Shown one piece after another: positions 37,871-46,052 of a stretch of DNA of 64,000 nucleotides. Source of the DNA: Mesorhizobium sp. (GTDB lineage Bacteria > Pseudomonadota > Alphaproteobacteria > Rhizobiales > Rhizobiaceae); contig SAPZ01000002.1 of NCBI GenBank assembly GCA_004020875.1, positions 248,001-312,000 on the forward strand, given 5' to 3'. Numbering within the stretch: position 1 is the first letter of the stretch; every line of letters begins with the position of its first letter. Below the pieces are notes generated by a model, which made no database searches, had not been told where the DNA came from, and was given only the letters and a program-made list of their open reading frames with translations. Position numbers and translations under genes: made by a program.

Positions 37871-38288
37871 TTGATACTCCCTGCGCACACGGCCGACACA
37901 GGCCAACAAGCAAGCTCAGCGTCCGGAAACCTCCATCGTTCGGCTCCTGCCACCGATCTGCCGGATGTGCTCCGAATTGAGCGAGAAATACGCTGAGGCT
38001 GTAGACCTGTCGTCGTGCGTTCGAATGGCGCACCCAGCTGAGCAACACCAGGATGGCAGGCGGCGTTGGAGCGGACGCCGGGCGTGAACGCGGCCATGGC
38101 CAGGGACCAAGGTCCGACTTTGCATTATGGTAAACGAAGAGTAGCTTTTTCTATCGGAAGAGGCGCATTCTGTTGGGTTCCGGCTTGGCGGACAGGTTCC
38201 GCATCGTCACAGAATTGGTCCTGTAGACAAAAAACGTTCTGGACGCGTGCCATAGTCCCCGGGCCGAAAGTGTGTGCGTTGGGGTAGA
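37871..38288. other. 418-base divergent promoter region
   Basis: There is no gene that I can support. It separates the minus-strand sugar operon from the plus-strand response regulator, so promoters in both directions are expected. An AT-rich stretch near 38120-38155 ahead of the regulator gene is the most promoter-like part, but I cannot name a clear -35/-10 pair. Confidence 0.45.
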
Positions 38289-38945
38289 ATGTACAAAATT
38301 GTCATCGCCGATGATCACGGTCTGTACAGGCGTGGCTTACGGTTGGCGCTGACTGCTGGCATTGAGGGCGTCGAAATATTTGAAGCCGCGTGCTTCGATG
38401 CCGTGGTTGGCCTTCTTGCCGAACACCCGTGCGTCAGCTTGGCGATGCTCGACCTGAACATGCCGGGGCTGTTCACTCAGGAGGTGATTGGCGATGTTTT
38501 GGCCGCGTACCCGGACACGCGCTTTGCGATTGTTTCGGGAAACGATTCACGCTCCGAAATCCTGACCGCTCTCAATGTGGGGTTGCACGGCTACATCGTG
38601 AAATCGCAAAGTGACGAAGAGGTTGTGCTGGCGGTCAAGGAAATCCTGTCAGGCCGCATCTACGTACCGGCGCTCCTTTCCCGACATTTGCGAGCACACG
38701 ATCAGGTGCTCGAGATCCGTCATGGCAGCAGCGCCGGCGCTGGCGCTCTCGAAAGGCTCACATCCCGGCAAAAGGACGTACTAAGGCTGATGGCGGAAGG
38801 ATATTCCAACAAAGAGATAGCGCGAGATCTCGACATCGCCGAGGCTACGACGAAGATCCATGCGGCGGCAATCATGCGGGAATTGGGGGTTCGAAACCGA
38901 ACGGAAGCGGCAGTTCTGATAAAGACCTGGCTGGGGACAGTATGA
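38289..38945 (+). CDS. NarL/FixJ-type response regulator
   Basis: This is a transcription factor of 218 residues. The receiver domain (1-120) has the acidic pair in IADDHG, the phosphorylated Asp in MLDLNMPG near 54, and the lysine in YIVKSQS. The C-terminal LuxR helix-turn-helix (about 150-215) reads LTSRQKDVLRLMAEGYSNKEIA followed by the recognition helix. The start ATG at 38289 follows GGGG. Its stop is one base from the stop of the convergent histidine kinase gene, so the two are likely a pair. It probably controls the neighbouring polysaccharide genes, which is inference. Confidence 0.9.
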   Translation: MYKIVIADDHGLYRRGLRLALTAGIEGVEIFEAACFDAVVGLLAEHPCVSLAMLDLNMPGLFTQEVIGDVLAAYPDTRFAIVSGNDSRSEILTALNVGLHGYIVKSQSDEEVVLAVKEILSGRIYVPALLSRHLRAHDQVLEIRHGSSAGAGALERLTSRQKDVLRLMAEGYSNKEIARDLDIAEATTKIHAAAIMRELGVRNRTEAAVLIKTWLGTV

Positions 38946-38946
38946 G

Positions 38947-40641
38947 CTAAGCTTGAATTTCCGTTGGCGACAGACGGAGGGAGTAGCGCAATCCATCCTC
39001 TCTGACTTCGAATTGCGAGGAATGACCGACAAGTGGTGTTCCGTCGATCCCAAGAACCATCGATCCGAAACCCTGCCGCTTGATCGGAGCCGCGCGTCGG
39101 CGGCCCGTTTCTATCCAGTCAAAAGCGATCTCATCGCCTGCCCCGCCTGAAGCGAAAGCCCAACGTGCTTCAACCTTGCCCCGGGCGTCGCCGAGCACGC
39201 CATGCTTGATCGAATTGGTGGTGAGTTCGTGGATGATCATTGCAAAGCTCTCCGCGGCTCCGCCCGAGATCTTGATGTCGGGCCCGGTGATTGTTGTCCT
39301 GCCGTCTTTCGAAAAGGGCTGGAGTTCCTGAACGAGCAGATCGCGAATGGTGGACGATTGATCCGCGCTGCGCGTGAGCAGCATATGCGTTGCCTCGAGC
39401 GCGCGAATGCGCTCGACGAGGGCATCCTTGAATTTGACGATGTTGCCTCCTGGCGCATCCTGCATCTTGACAATCGCGGTGATGACAGGGAACAGGTTGC
39501 TCAGCCTATGGCGCAGTTCAAGCATCAGGTTTTCTTGCTTTCTTACCGCCGCGCGCAGCAGCGTCGTTTGACGTCGCTCGGTCAAATCCGCGGCGATGCC
39601 GATACGCTGGTCTCGGCCATCATGGTTTTCCTCGCGTCCCCGCAAGGCGATCCAACGGACTTGGCCGTCGGGTCGCCTGAGACGAATTTCCACGTCGTAA
39701 TTGGCCCCTCGCCGCTCCTTTCCTGAAGGCGGTGCAAGCTTACCCCAGTCCGATGGGTGGACGATAGAAGACAGATCGGACAGTGGGCGGAATGCCATCG
39801 GGGACAATCCAAGAATCTCCCAAAACTGACGTGAGCCCGAGATGACGTCCTGGCCGTAGTCTATGCGCCAGGTGCCCAACCGGCCGGCAGACAGTGCAAG
39901 GTCGAGCCATTCGTTTTGAGCTATGAGCGCTTCGCGGGCGGCTCTTCGCTCGGTTATGTCATCTACGACCACAAACAGGCTGTCCGACGGCACCGTGTCG
40001 GACGCAGATAGAGAAAGCGTCAACCAGGCCCAAAGTGTGCTGCCGTCCCTTCTGACGAGGCGTATTTCCGCGCCGAACCACGGCGCTTCGGATGTCAATG
40101 CGGCGAGCGAATTTTTGAGCATCGCGCTATCGTCTTGATGGACAAGCTCATCTATGCGCCGCCCGACCAGATCGTCTTCCAGGTAGCCGAGCAGAGCACT
40201 GAGGCGTTTGTTCAGCCGTAGCAATTCTCCTTTGTCGTTCGCAGTCGCAAAGCCCAGCGCAGCTCGTTCGAAAGCGCGGCGGTAACGCGACTCTGCAGCT
40301 TCGACGGCAGCGAGCTTAATGTCCAGAGCGGCCTGTAAGCTCTGCCTGGAGCGATCGAAAAGAAAGGCAATCATCCCCCCCGCAAGCACAAGCAGAATGG
40401 CGCGTACCCACTCATCGGCGAGAGGCTGACGATGCGAAATTATCCGGGCCACCAAGCCGGCGGCGGCCATCAAGAGCGTTGATCCGACTGCGATCCGGCG
40501 GCTTTCCAAGAAGGCGATGACAACTATTGCTGGAATGAATTCGAGGAAGGCTGGGTCTACCGCACCCGACAGGAAAACGCTTGCCTCGTAGAGCAGCGTA
40601 GCGACCAGCACAGCCGTCGACGCCAGATGAGTTCGCGACAG
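38947..40641 (-). CDS. Membrane PAS-domain sensor histidine kinase (HWE/HisKA_2 type)
   Basis: This inner-membrane sensor has about 564 residues: three to four N-terminal membrane helices (to about 100), two PAS domains (about 115-235 and 245-365) joined by helices ending in DITERRAA and DLTERRQT, a phosphoacceptor region ELRHRLSNLFPVITAI, and an ATPase domain with the N-box MIIHELTTNSIKHG. The kinase core is of the HWE/HisKA_2 class common in rhizobia. The start is unusual: a perfect AGGAGG (40649-40654) lies 7 bases before an in-frame CTG at 40641, while the first standard start, GTG at 40611, has no ribosome-binding site. The protein end is firm. Confidence 0.88.
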   Translation of the reverse strand: MSRTHLASTAVLVATLLYEASVFLSGAVDPAFLEFIPAIVVIAFLESRRIAVGSTLLMAAAGLVARIISHRQPLADEWVRAILLVLAGGMIAFLFDRSRQSLQAALDIKLAAVEAAESRYRRAFERAALGFATANDKGELLRLNKRLSALLGYLEDDLVGRRIDELVHQDDSAMLKNSLAALTSEAPWFGAEIRLVRRDGSTLWAWLTLSLSASDTVPSDSLFVVVDDITERRAAREALIAQNEWLDLALSAGRLGTWRIDYGQDVISGSRQFWEILGLSPMAFRPLSDLSSIVHPSDWGKLAPPSGKERRGANYDVEIRLRRPDGQVRWIALRGREENHDGRDQRIGIAADLTERRQTTLLRAAVRKQENLMLELRHRLSNLFPVITAIVKMQDAPGGNIVKFKDALVERIRALEATHMLLTRSADQSSTIRDLLVQELQPFSKDGRTTITGPDIKISGGAAESFAMIIHELTTNSIKHGVLGDARGKVEARWAFASGGAGDEIAFDWIETGRRRAAPIKRQGFGSMVLGIDGTPLVGHSSQFEVREDGLRYSLRLSPTEIQA

Positions 40642-40685
40642 GATTGTACCTCCTCGGCACCTCGAGCAACCTAACTACAACTTTC

Positions 40686-40709
40686 GGTCTAGTTCGTCGA
40701 GGTTAGACC
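40686..40709. repeat. Inverted repeat upstream of histidine kinase gene
   Basis: GGTCTA (40686-40691) and TAGACC (40704-40709) form a perfect inverted repeat with a 12-base spacer, between the divergent kinase and LuxR-type regulator genes. A nearby CTAAC/GTTAG pair overlaps it. It could be an operator for either regulator; no binding evidence can be read from the sequence. Confidence 0.3.
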
Positions 40710-40845
40710 ATCTAGCGGACAACTAGTACGTCTGCCCGCTTCCGGATCGCCAAAAATCAGGGCCTTATGAAAACCAGCACCCAATCTTGTGGCTGCCGAT
40801 CGTAAAGCACGGAAGGCAAAGACAGAGAACGAGGACGGATGACCC

Positions 40846-41544
40846 ATGACCCTGACCAGCGGGCGGAATGACGCGAGGCCGATCGCAAGGCCCGGCATGG
40901 TGGCGGCCGGTGCCGGCAGCAGAACAACGACCACCTTCGCGCGAAGCGCCTCTCGCAAAGCCATCAGGCCGATCACAGCTGGCACATGCGTGCGGCCGTG
41001 CCTGAACTCCATAACCGGCATGCTTGAGCGCATTGGCTGCGGGTGGCTTGTGCTGAGCGAGGCAAAAAGAGTGCTCGAATGGAATGCGGCTGCCGAAACC
41101 ATTCTCAAGGCCTGCGAGGATTCTCTGGATTCGCCCGGCGATCTATCTGCGGCATTAAGGAGCCTGATAGCTGGCGTGCCTGCTCATTTTGCTGCCGGAT
41201 CGTTGTCGTGGATCGTCATCCGCAGCGGTGGCGACCGGCCCGTGGTCATAAGTGAAGAAGGCGTTGTCACCCCCGATGGGTCGATCATTGTCGCACTCCT
41301 CGATCGACAGCCGAGAACGGGGCCTAATCCGGAAACGCTGCGGAAGATGTTCGGATTGACCGGCGCCGAAACGCAGTTGGCGTTGCGTTTGGCGAGTGGC
41401 GACGCTCCCTTGGAGATTGCCGAGCGCAACCGGCTTAGCCGAACCACAATCCGCACTCAACTCGCCTCGCTGTTTGCCAAGACGGAGACGAGGCGCCAAG
41501 CGGAATTGGTCGCTCTTCTAGGACGAATCTCGGTGCTGCCGTAG
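40846..41544 (+). CDS. Orphan LuxR-type helix-turn-helix regulator
   Basis: It encodes up to 232 residues. The C-terminal 65 residues form a LuxR-type helix-turn-helix (LTGAETQLALRLASGDAPLEIAERNRLSRTT). The middle part, CGWLVLSEAKRVLEWNAAAE, looks like a PAS-type sensor fold; no receiver Asp is present. The N-terminal 58 residues are Arg/Thr-rich with little family character, so the true start may be the ATG at 41020 or 40897. I kept 40846 because GGACGG lies upstream. A clear intrinsic terminator follows. It may act with the adjacent two-component pair. Confidence 0.75.
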   Translation: MTLTSGRNDARPIARPGMVAAGAGSRTTTTFARSASRKAIRPITAGTCVRPCLNSITGMLERIGCGWLVLSEAKRVLEWNAAAETILKACEDSLDSPGDLSAALRSLIAGVPAHFAAGSLSWIVIRSGGDRPVVISEEGVVTPDGSIIVALLDRQPRTGPNPETLRKMFGLTGAETQLALRLASGDAPLEIAERNRLSRTTIRTQLASLFAKTETRRQAELVALLGRISVLP

Positions 41545-41565
41545 AACCGGAACCTTCCTGTCATA

Positions 41566-41606
41566 TGGCGCGCCCGGGTTTTCCGAGAGCGCGCCACCTG
41601 CTTTTT
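41566..41606 (+). terminator. Intrinsic terminator after the LuxR-type gene
   Basis: An 8-bp stem (41566-41573 with 41589-41596, TGGCGCGC/GCGCGCCA) with a 15-base loop is followed within 6 bases by five T residues (41602-41606). It begins 22 bases after the stop at 41544. Confidence 0.75.
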
Positions 41607-41740
41607 AAGTCTGCCTTCGCGTTTCCCGGATTTGCGAACGACTCCGTTCTTTTTGTATTGATGTAATTCCGGACGGAAACCGTTCATCCTTTGGAATCCG
41701 ATAACGCCTAACGGCTCGCGCAGGGCGCGGTATCGAGCTG

Positions 41741-41770
41741 GCCCGCGGCTACGAACAAAATTCCGCGGGC
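41741..41770 (-). terminator. Stem-loop after the GT2 gene
   Basis: A perfect 8-bp stem (41741-41748 with 41763-41770, GCCCGCGG/CCGCGGGC), 14-base loop, lies 28 bases past the glycosyltransferase stop at 41798 on the minus strand. No T tract follows, so termination is uncertain. Confidence 0.45.
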
Positions 41771-41797
41771 AGGCCTCAGCACCTGAAGAGCGTATTG

Positions 41798-42904
41798 TCA
41801 GCGTTTGCGGGTCTGCAGCGCGCCGAGTTTCGGTCGGATCCTGAACAGGTATTCCAGGGCATACTGGTTCGCGATCTTCATTACGGAAGGCCGAAGAATC
41901 TGCACGGCGTCTCGCATCGTCGTTCGCCAGGACTGATGTCTGAACCTGGCCGGGATGCGAGCGACCCGCAGCGCACGCAAAAGCGGCTCGGGTTTCGGGA
42001 GGCCCCTCCTATCCTCGATCAGATTCCAATTGAGCTGTTTGACGGCAAGCGTGACTTCATCCACGTCCTCGTAGCTCTTCGACGTTGTTATGCTCGGATG
42101 ATGTGTCGCATCATAGAAGATCAGCCCTTCGTTGATTGCCACCATTTCGCCGTAACGGGCCAGATCGACGAAGAACAATTGATCGACGCCAGCCGGGATG
42201 CATTTGTGCGCGCGCATCTGGCATCCGGCGTTGATCACGGCGGCGTTGATCAGCAGCGTCGAAGGGATGATGCCGAGGTTCCTGGTCACTCGGACCAGAT
42301 AGAGGTCCGTCAGGCACTCCTGGCTAGAATAGAGTGAGACCCGGTTCTGCTCCGGCGGGTCAGACCGCATCACGATCCGGTTTTCCTCAACGACATGCGC
42401 TGCGCAGGTCATGAACGCTGCCGACGGATATTTTACCGAGATCTCGGCAAACCGCTTCAGAGCTCCCGGGGCGAGCCAGTCGTCGTCATGCAGCAATTTG
42501 ATCCACTTGCCTTTGCAGGCAAGCATGGCGTTGTTGGTGTTCTCCACCTGCCCCCGGCCCCTGTGGTTTTCGACGATCCGGATGCGCGGGTCGCGTCGCG
42601 CGTAATCTTCCAAGATGGGCCAACTCGATCCATTTGGTCCTTCGTCGTCGCTGATGACAAGTTCCCAGTTGGAAAAGTCCTGCCCCACAATGCTGTCGAT
42701 AGTACGCCTGATGGTGTCAGGCCGGCGAAACGTCGGAACGGCAACGGAAATGAATGGGCGCGCGGGCGATGCCTCGGCAGCATGCGCGACATTGGCCACG
42801 GGGCCAAGCGCCGACAGATTTGCCTCACCTTTGCCGCCGGCCGCCGGCTCTAGCGGCGGCACAGATCCCTCAGAACGCGCGTCGCTATTCAACAGGAGCT
42901 TCAT
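41798..42904 (-). CDS. Glycosyltransferase family 2
   Basis: This is a cytoplasmic or membrane-attached GT-A glycosyltransferase, 368 residues. After a polar, low-complexity N-terminal extension of about 48 residues the fold starts at ISVAVPTFRRPDTIRRTIDSI. Nucleotide and metal motifs are VISDDEGP and the DxD-like KLLHDDDWL; ENTNNAMLACKGKWIK lies between. It probably adds one sugar of the repeat unit. GAGGAA precedes the ATG. It overlaps the end of the flippase gene by 20 bases, so the two are coupled. Confidence 0.9.
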   Translation of the reverse strand: MKLLLNSDARSEGSVPPLEPAAGGKGEANLSALGPVANVAHAAEASPARPFISVAVPTFRRPDTIRRTIDSIVGQDFSNWELVISDDEGPNGSSWPILEDYARRDPRIRIVENHRGRGQVENTNNAMLACKGKWIKLLHDDDWLAPGALKRFAEISVKYPSAAFMTCAAHVVEENRIVMRSDPPEQNRVSLYSSQECLTDLYLVRVTRNLGIIPSTLLINAAVINAGCQMRAHKCIPAGVDQLFFVDLARYGEMVAINEGLIFYDATHHPSITTSKSYEDVDEVTLAVKQLNWNLIEDRRGLPKPEPLLRALRVARIPARFRHQSWRTTMRDAVQILRPSVMKIANQYALEYLFRIRPKLGALQTRKR

Positions 42905-44243
42905 CGTGCTGTTTCCTCGCGATTGGATACGGACTGGACAATGTTGCCTGTGCCGGTTCGATGTCCCGCTTCAGAAGGTAAAGTGAGGCCGCGGTTCTGA
43001 TGGCAAACCCGGCCATCCCGCCAACAGCCATGAGATAGATGACGTCGATAGGTTTCCACCCAGCCTTGGCGCCGGCGAGCAGAGGACCGAAGACAAGCAC
43101 CATTCGCGCCGTGTCGATGACCAGCCGCACCTCCTGCCGTCGCAACAAGGCGGGAACTTCACTGAGCGGTGTCGACAAGGCCTGCACCGCGCCCATGAAT
43201 GCCAAGGCAGTCATGATGTGTGACGTCGGTATCCAGGTCTCGCCCAGGAGCGGGACAACGAGGTACGGAGCAGCCAGCCCAAGCGCCAAGATGGGCAACG
43301 CAGCGAGGCCCGTGACAAGAATCAGGAGGCCACGCGCGACGCCGAGCATGTGTCGACGATCGCTGCTCTTGTTCGCCTCGGCGACAAATACGTTGCTCAG
43401 CGGGGTGGCTATCAGCACGATGGGCCCTGTCACCAGCCGCGTCGCGACACCGAGGTAACCGGCGAAGGCCGGGCCGAAGAAAGAGCCCACGAGAATCGCA
43501 GGAAGATTGTTGATGGCGTAGCTGCCGAGGGTCGCGGGGATGTCGAACAACGGGAACTTGTATTCCCTGGCTGCCTTGGCGAGGGCACTTCTCCACGACG
43601 CTCGATAGATGCCACGCAGGTCGTCCCAATCCAGAATCCGAAACCCCAGAAAGGCGAGAAAAATGAACTGGCTGAGGACATGCGCATGCACCATCGTCTC
43701 GCCACCGAGATGGGCGAGGCCAAAAACCAGTTGCAGCAGCGCCATGGTGGCCGGCAGGATCAGCCGGCCGAGAGCGAAATCGCGCAGCAGGCCTGCACGC
43801 AAGGCCCAGCAATTCATCGTTTCAACGAGCGCAGCACCGCTCATCCCAATCGGAACGAGCCAGAAAAGATGTCTGAGCTGGGCCGGCGCAAAGTTCAAAA
43901 GGATCTGCCCGACCGCAAAGGCCAGGATACCTGTCGTCATTACCGCCAGGATGATGAGCTTTACGGTGACGTAGGTCTGCTCGGTTTCCTTCACCCCGTA
44001 GAGCGAGGGCTCGAAACGTAGCGCTGCGGCCGCTCCGAGTATGTTCACGGTTGAGAGATAGATGGTGAACACGCCGAAGTCGGCTGGGGAATAGAGGCGG
44101 GCCAATATCGGAATGGTGGCGACCAGGGTGAGTTGCCCTGCAATCGCCATTGCCGAAACGCCGCCCGCCGCGCGGACGATCTTGCCGATCGGGCTTGCTT
44201 TTATCCGGCCCTCCCTGGATCGCAGAAAGTCGCTGTAGGACAT
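42885..44243 (-). CDS. Wzx-like polysaccharide flippase (MOP/PST family)
   Basis: This integral membrane protein has 452 residues from the ATG at 44243 and about 12 hydrophobic segments. It should move the lipid-linked repeat unit across the inner membrane. SMAIAGQLTLVATIPILARLYS-like N-terminal helix and YSPADFGVFTIYLSTVNILG are typical of Polysacc_synt/Wzx proteins. An in-frame ATG at 44315 would add 24 residues and has AGGTGA just ahead, so the start is open. It precedes and overlaps the GT2 gene. Confidence 0.9.
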   Translation of the reverse strand: MSYSDFLRSREGRIKASPIGKIVRAAGGVSAMAIAGQLTLVATIPILARLYSPADFGVFTIYLSTVNILGAAAALRFEPSLYGVKETEQTYVTVKLIILAVMTTGILAFAVGQILLNFAPAQLRHLFWLVPIGMSGAALVETMNCWALRAGLLRDFALGRLILPATMALLQLVFGLAHLGGETMVHAHVLSQFIFLAFLGFRILDWDDLRGIYRASWRSALAKAAREYKFPLFDIPATLGSYAINNLPAILVGSFFGPAFAGYLGVATRLVTGPIVLIATPLSNVFVAEANKSSDRRHMLGVARGLLILVTGLAALPILALGLAAPYLVVPLLGETWIPTSHIMTALAFMGAVQALSTPLSEVPALLRRQEVRLVIDTARMVLVFGPLLAGAKAGWKPIDVIYLMAVGGMAGFAIRTAASLYLLKRDIEPAQATLSSPYPIARKQHDEAPVE

Positions 44244-44480
44244 TGGCTCGCGATTCCGAGAAGCTGCTGACAATTGCAGTGCGAGCGTACGGGCGCTGCC
44301 GCATCGCGCCATCATTCACCTGAATGATGGCGTATATCCAATGCCGGTTCCATCTCCGGCGCGGGAAATGACAACAAAGCGGATCAATAAAACCCGGCGG
44401 GCGACCAAGGGGCCCGTCAGCGCATCAATTGCATTTTCTGCGGTTTGGATCAGCGGTTGGGATCGTCACAAAACGTCGGC

Positions 44481-45275
44481 CTATGGCACGCGGAGCCCCA
44501 CTGCTTCAGATTGCGGCTCGACCCGCCGGCGCTCACCATCATTTGTGCCCAGAATGTATCTGGCGATGATCGCCCGCTCGAGTACTTGCGTACTTTTCAT
44601 CGTCGAACGTCGGCTTGACGTCTTCGCGCAAACAACGTCTCGCCCTGACACGGCAAGTATGTCGCTTATGGTTTCAAAAACGCTGAGGGAACGCATATTG
44701 ACTTCGAAATCGGCCTCGAAGAGCCGCTCTGCCGGGGGCTCACGCTCCATGCGTCCGCGAAGACGAGCCGCGACCATCGCTCGCGGCGCCAGAACTCTGA
44801 TTGTGAGATCCGCGACCGGCACATCGCCCAGCAGCGTCTCCAGAGCGGACCTGTCAGCGTTCCCGTTGAGCAACGCCAACGATCCGACCGCCTGAACATA
44901 ACCCTCGTCGAAGATAAGAATATCCTGGGCCGTCTTTGCTCGATCCCAGGCGTGCGACAGCTTTAGTATTTGCTGCCAAATCCGGGCACGCCAGATCGGC
45001 TTTTTCGGCGGCATCGCTCTGAGCATCAGCAATGATTGCGATAAGCTTGACCCTCCGTTCCGCCGTGAACAAATGACCCCAGCCGTTGAAATGATCGCCG
45101 AGACGATCCTCGAGACGAAGAGAAGGACGCCCAGATCAAGCGCGCCGGATCTGATCGCGGGTCGATAGCTGCGGACAACCTCGGCACGATATCCGTCTTC
45201 GCGCAATCGTATGGCAAGAACGTGGGCCAAGGTTGTCTTGCCCGAACCTGGCGGACCGAAGAGCTCGACGATCAC
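44481..45275 (-). CDS. P-loop NTPase of unknown function (kinase-like)
   Basis: It encodes 264 residues. The first line is a textbook Walker A, VELFGPPGSGKTTLAHVLA, and LIFDEGYVQ in the middle can serve as Walker B. The arginine-rich lid-like region (LAPRAMVAARLRGRMERE) recalls small-molecule kinases such as adenylate or sugar kinases. The GTG start has only a weak ribosome-binding site. Similar unnamed ATPases occur in rhizobial polysaccharide loci. It may phosphorylate a precursor, but this is not shown by the sequence. Confidence 0.75.
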   Translation of the reverse strand: MIVELFGPPGSGKTTLAHVLAIRLREDGYRAEVVRSYRPAIRSGALDLGVLLFVSRIVSAIISTAGVICSRRNGGSSLSQSLLMLRAMPPKKPIWRARIWQQILKLSHAWDRAKTAQDILIFDEGYVQAVGSLALLNGNADRSALETLLGDVPVADLTIRVLAPRAMVAARLRGRMEREPPAERLFEADFEVNMRSLSVFETISDILAVSGRDVVCAKTSSRRSTMKSTQVLERAIIARYILGTNDGERRRVEPQSEAVGLRVP

Positions 45276-45339
45276 GGTTCAACACTCGACATAGCGCCTC
45301 GGGGTCAAACGCACGGCATTGGCGAAAGCAATAAGTCCC

Positions 45340-45665
45340 CGCTGTCATCGAACCGGTACTGGAGTGGCGTTCCAGATTGGCCCGGGTAAGGACGGCTCCG
45401 ATGGGGATTGACATCAAGAACTTTCTTGCGATCTTCCAGCGCCTTGACCTGACCTCGGCAGGTGCTCACTTGCGTCTCAACGCTCGCCAGGCTCTGCTGG
45501 ATCTCGTTTTCGATCGTCGCGCTGCGATCCGTCTCCGCCGGCGCGCTGGCCTCGCGAGCCGCAGGACCGGCCGGGTCGGAGTATCTATGATTTCGGCAAG
45601 CGAGGCGATTGGCGCACCCTGTTTGCGCGGATCCTGGATATGTTGGAAGCATGCCGCCATGGCCA
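45340..45665 (-). pseudogene. Decayed, internally deleted copy of the Wzc/ExoP-like co-polymerase gene
   Basis: Two blocks match the intact gene at 48527-50767 in the same orientation. One block (about 45408-45660) corresponds to the coiled-coil region near 49600-49840; in two different frames it still reads QDPRKQGAPIASLAEIIDTP and QVKALEDRKKVLD against RKQNAPIASLAQAIGTP and QVEALEDRKKVLD of the intact protein. The other (about 45350-45405) matches the C-terminus, IPIGAVLTRANLERH against VPVGSVLTRVNLRKH. About 300 residues between them, including the ATPase domain, are missing, and the frame is broken. It is a relic of duplication or replacement. Confidence 0.8.
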
Positions 45666-46052
45666 GTCGGGCTCAGCGACACGTTGATGATTGCACTCTC
45701 GACCCGGCGAACCATGTCGGATCTCAGAACGTCGCTGGCCCTATCTGACATGAGTTCGCGCCTCCAAGAGGCATGATCTTCGCGGCCTAGGGAACTTACG
45801 ATGGGCTTCGACCGGCACCATCATGCATCTGAATGACAGGATTGGCGGCTGGATTGCTGCCCTGCGTGAGGTGAGCCGTCGGAAGGCGCGGCTCTCAAAC
45901 TCCGGGATTTACCGTCTCGCGGCGTGGAGATTTATTGCGCCACCGCTCCGCGATGTCATTCAGATGGATGATGGTGACGATCGGTGCCCGCCATAAGCTT
46001 GCGGCAGTTCGAAATCGCACGTTCATTCGGTCAGGCTTTAGGGACGAGCGTG
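45666..46052. other. Spacer without supported gene
   Basis: This stretch may still hold unrecognisable parts of the decayed co-polymerase copy near its left end and the promoter of the methyltransferase gene near its right end. I see no other feature. Several short frames lack ribosome-binding sites. Confidence 0.4.

Noticed and set aside
40689..41108. 139-codon minus-strand frame over the start of the LuxR-type gene
   Set aside because: It has no ribosome-binding site or family features, and overlaps the better supported plus-strand gene and the kinase promoter.
45305..45751. 148-codon minus-strand frame as a real gene
   Set aside because: Its content is a patchwork of fragments of the co-polymerase in changing frames; I treat it as a pseudogene.
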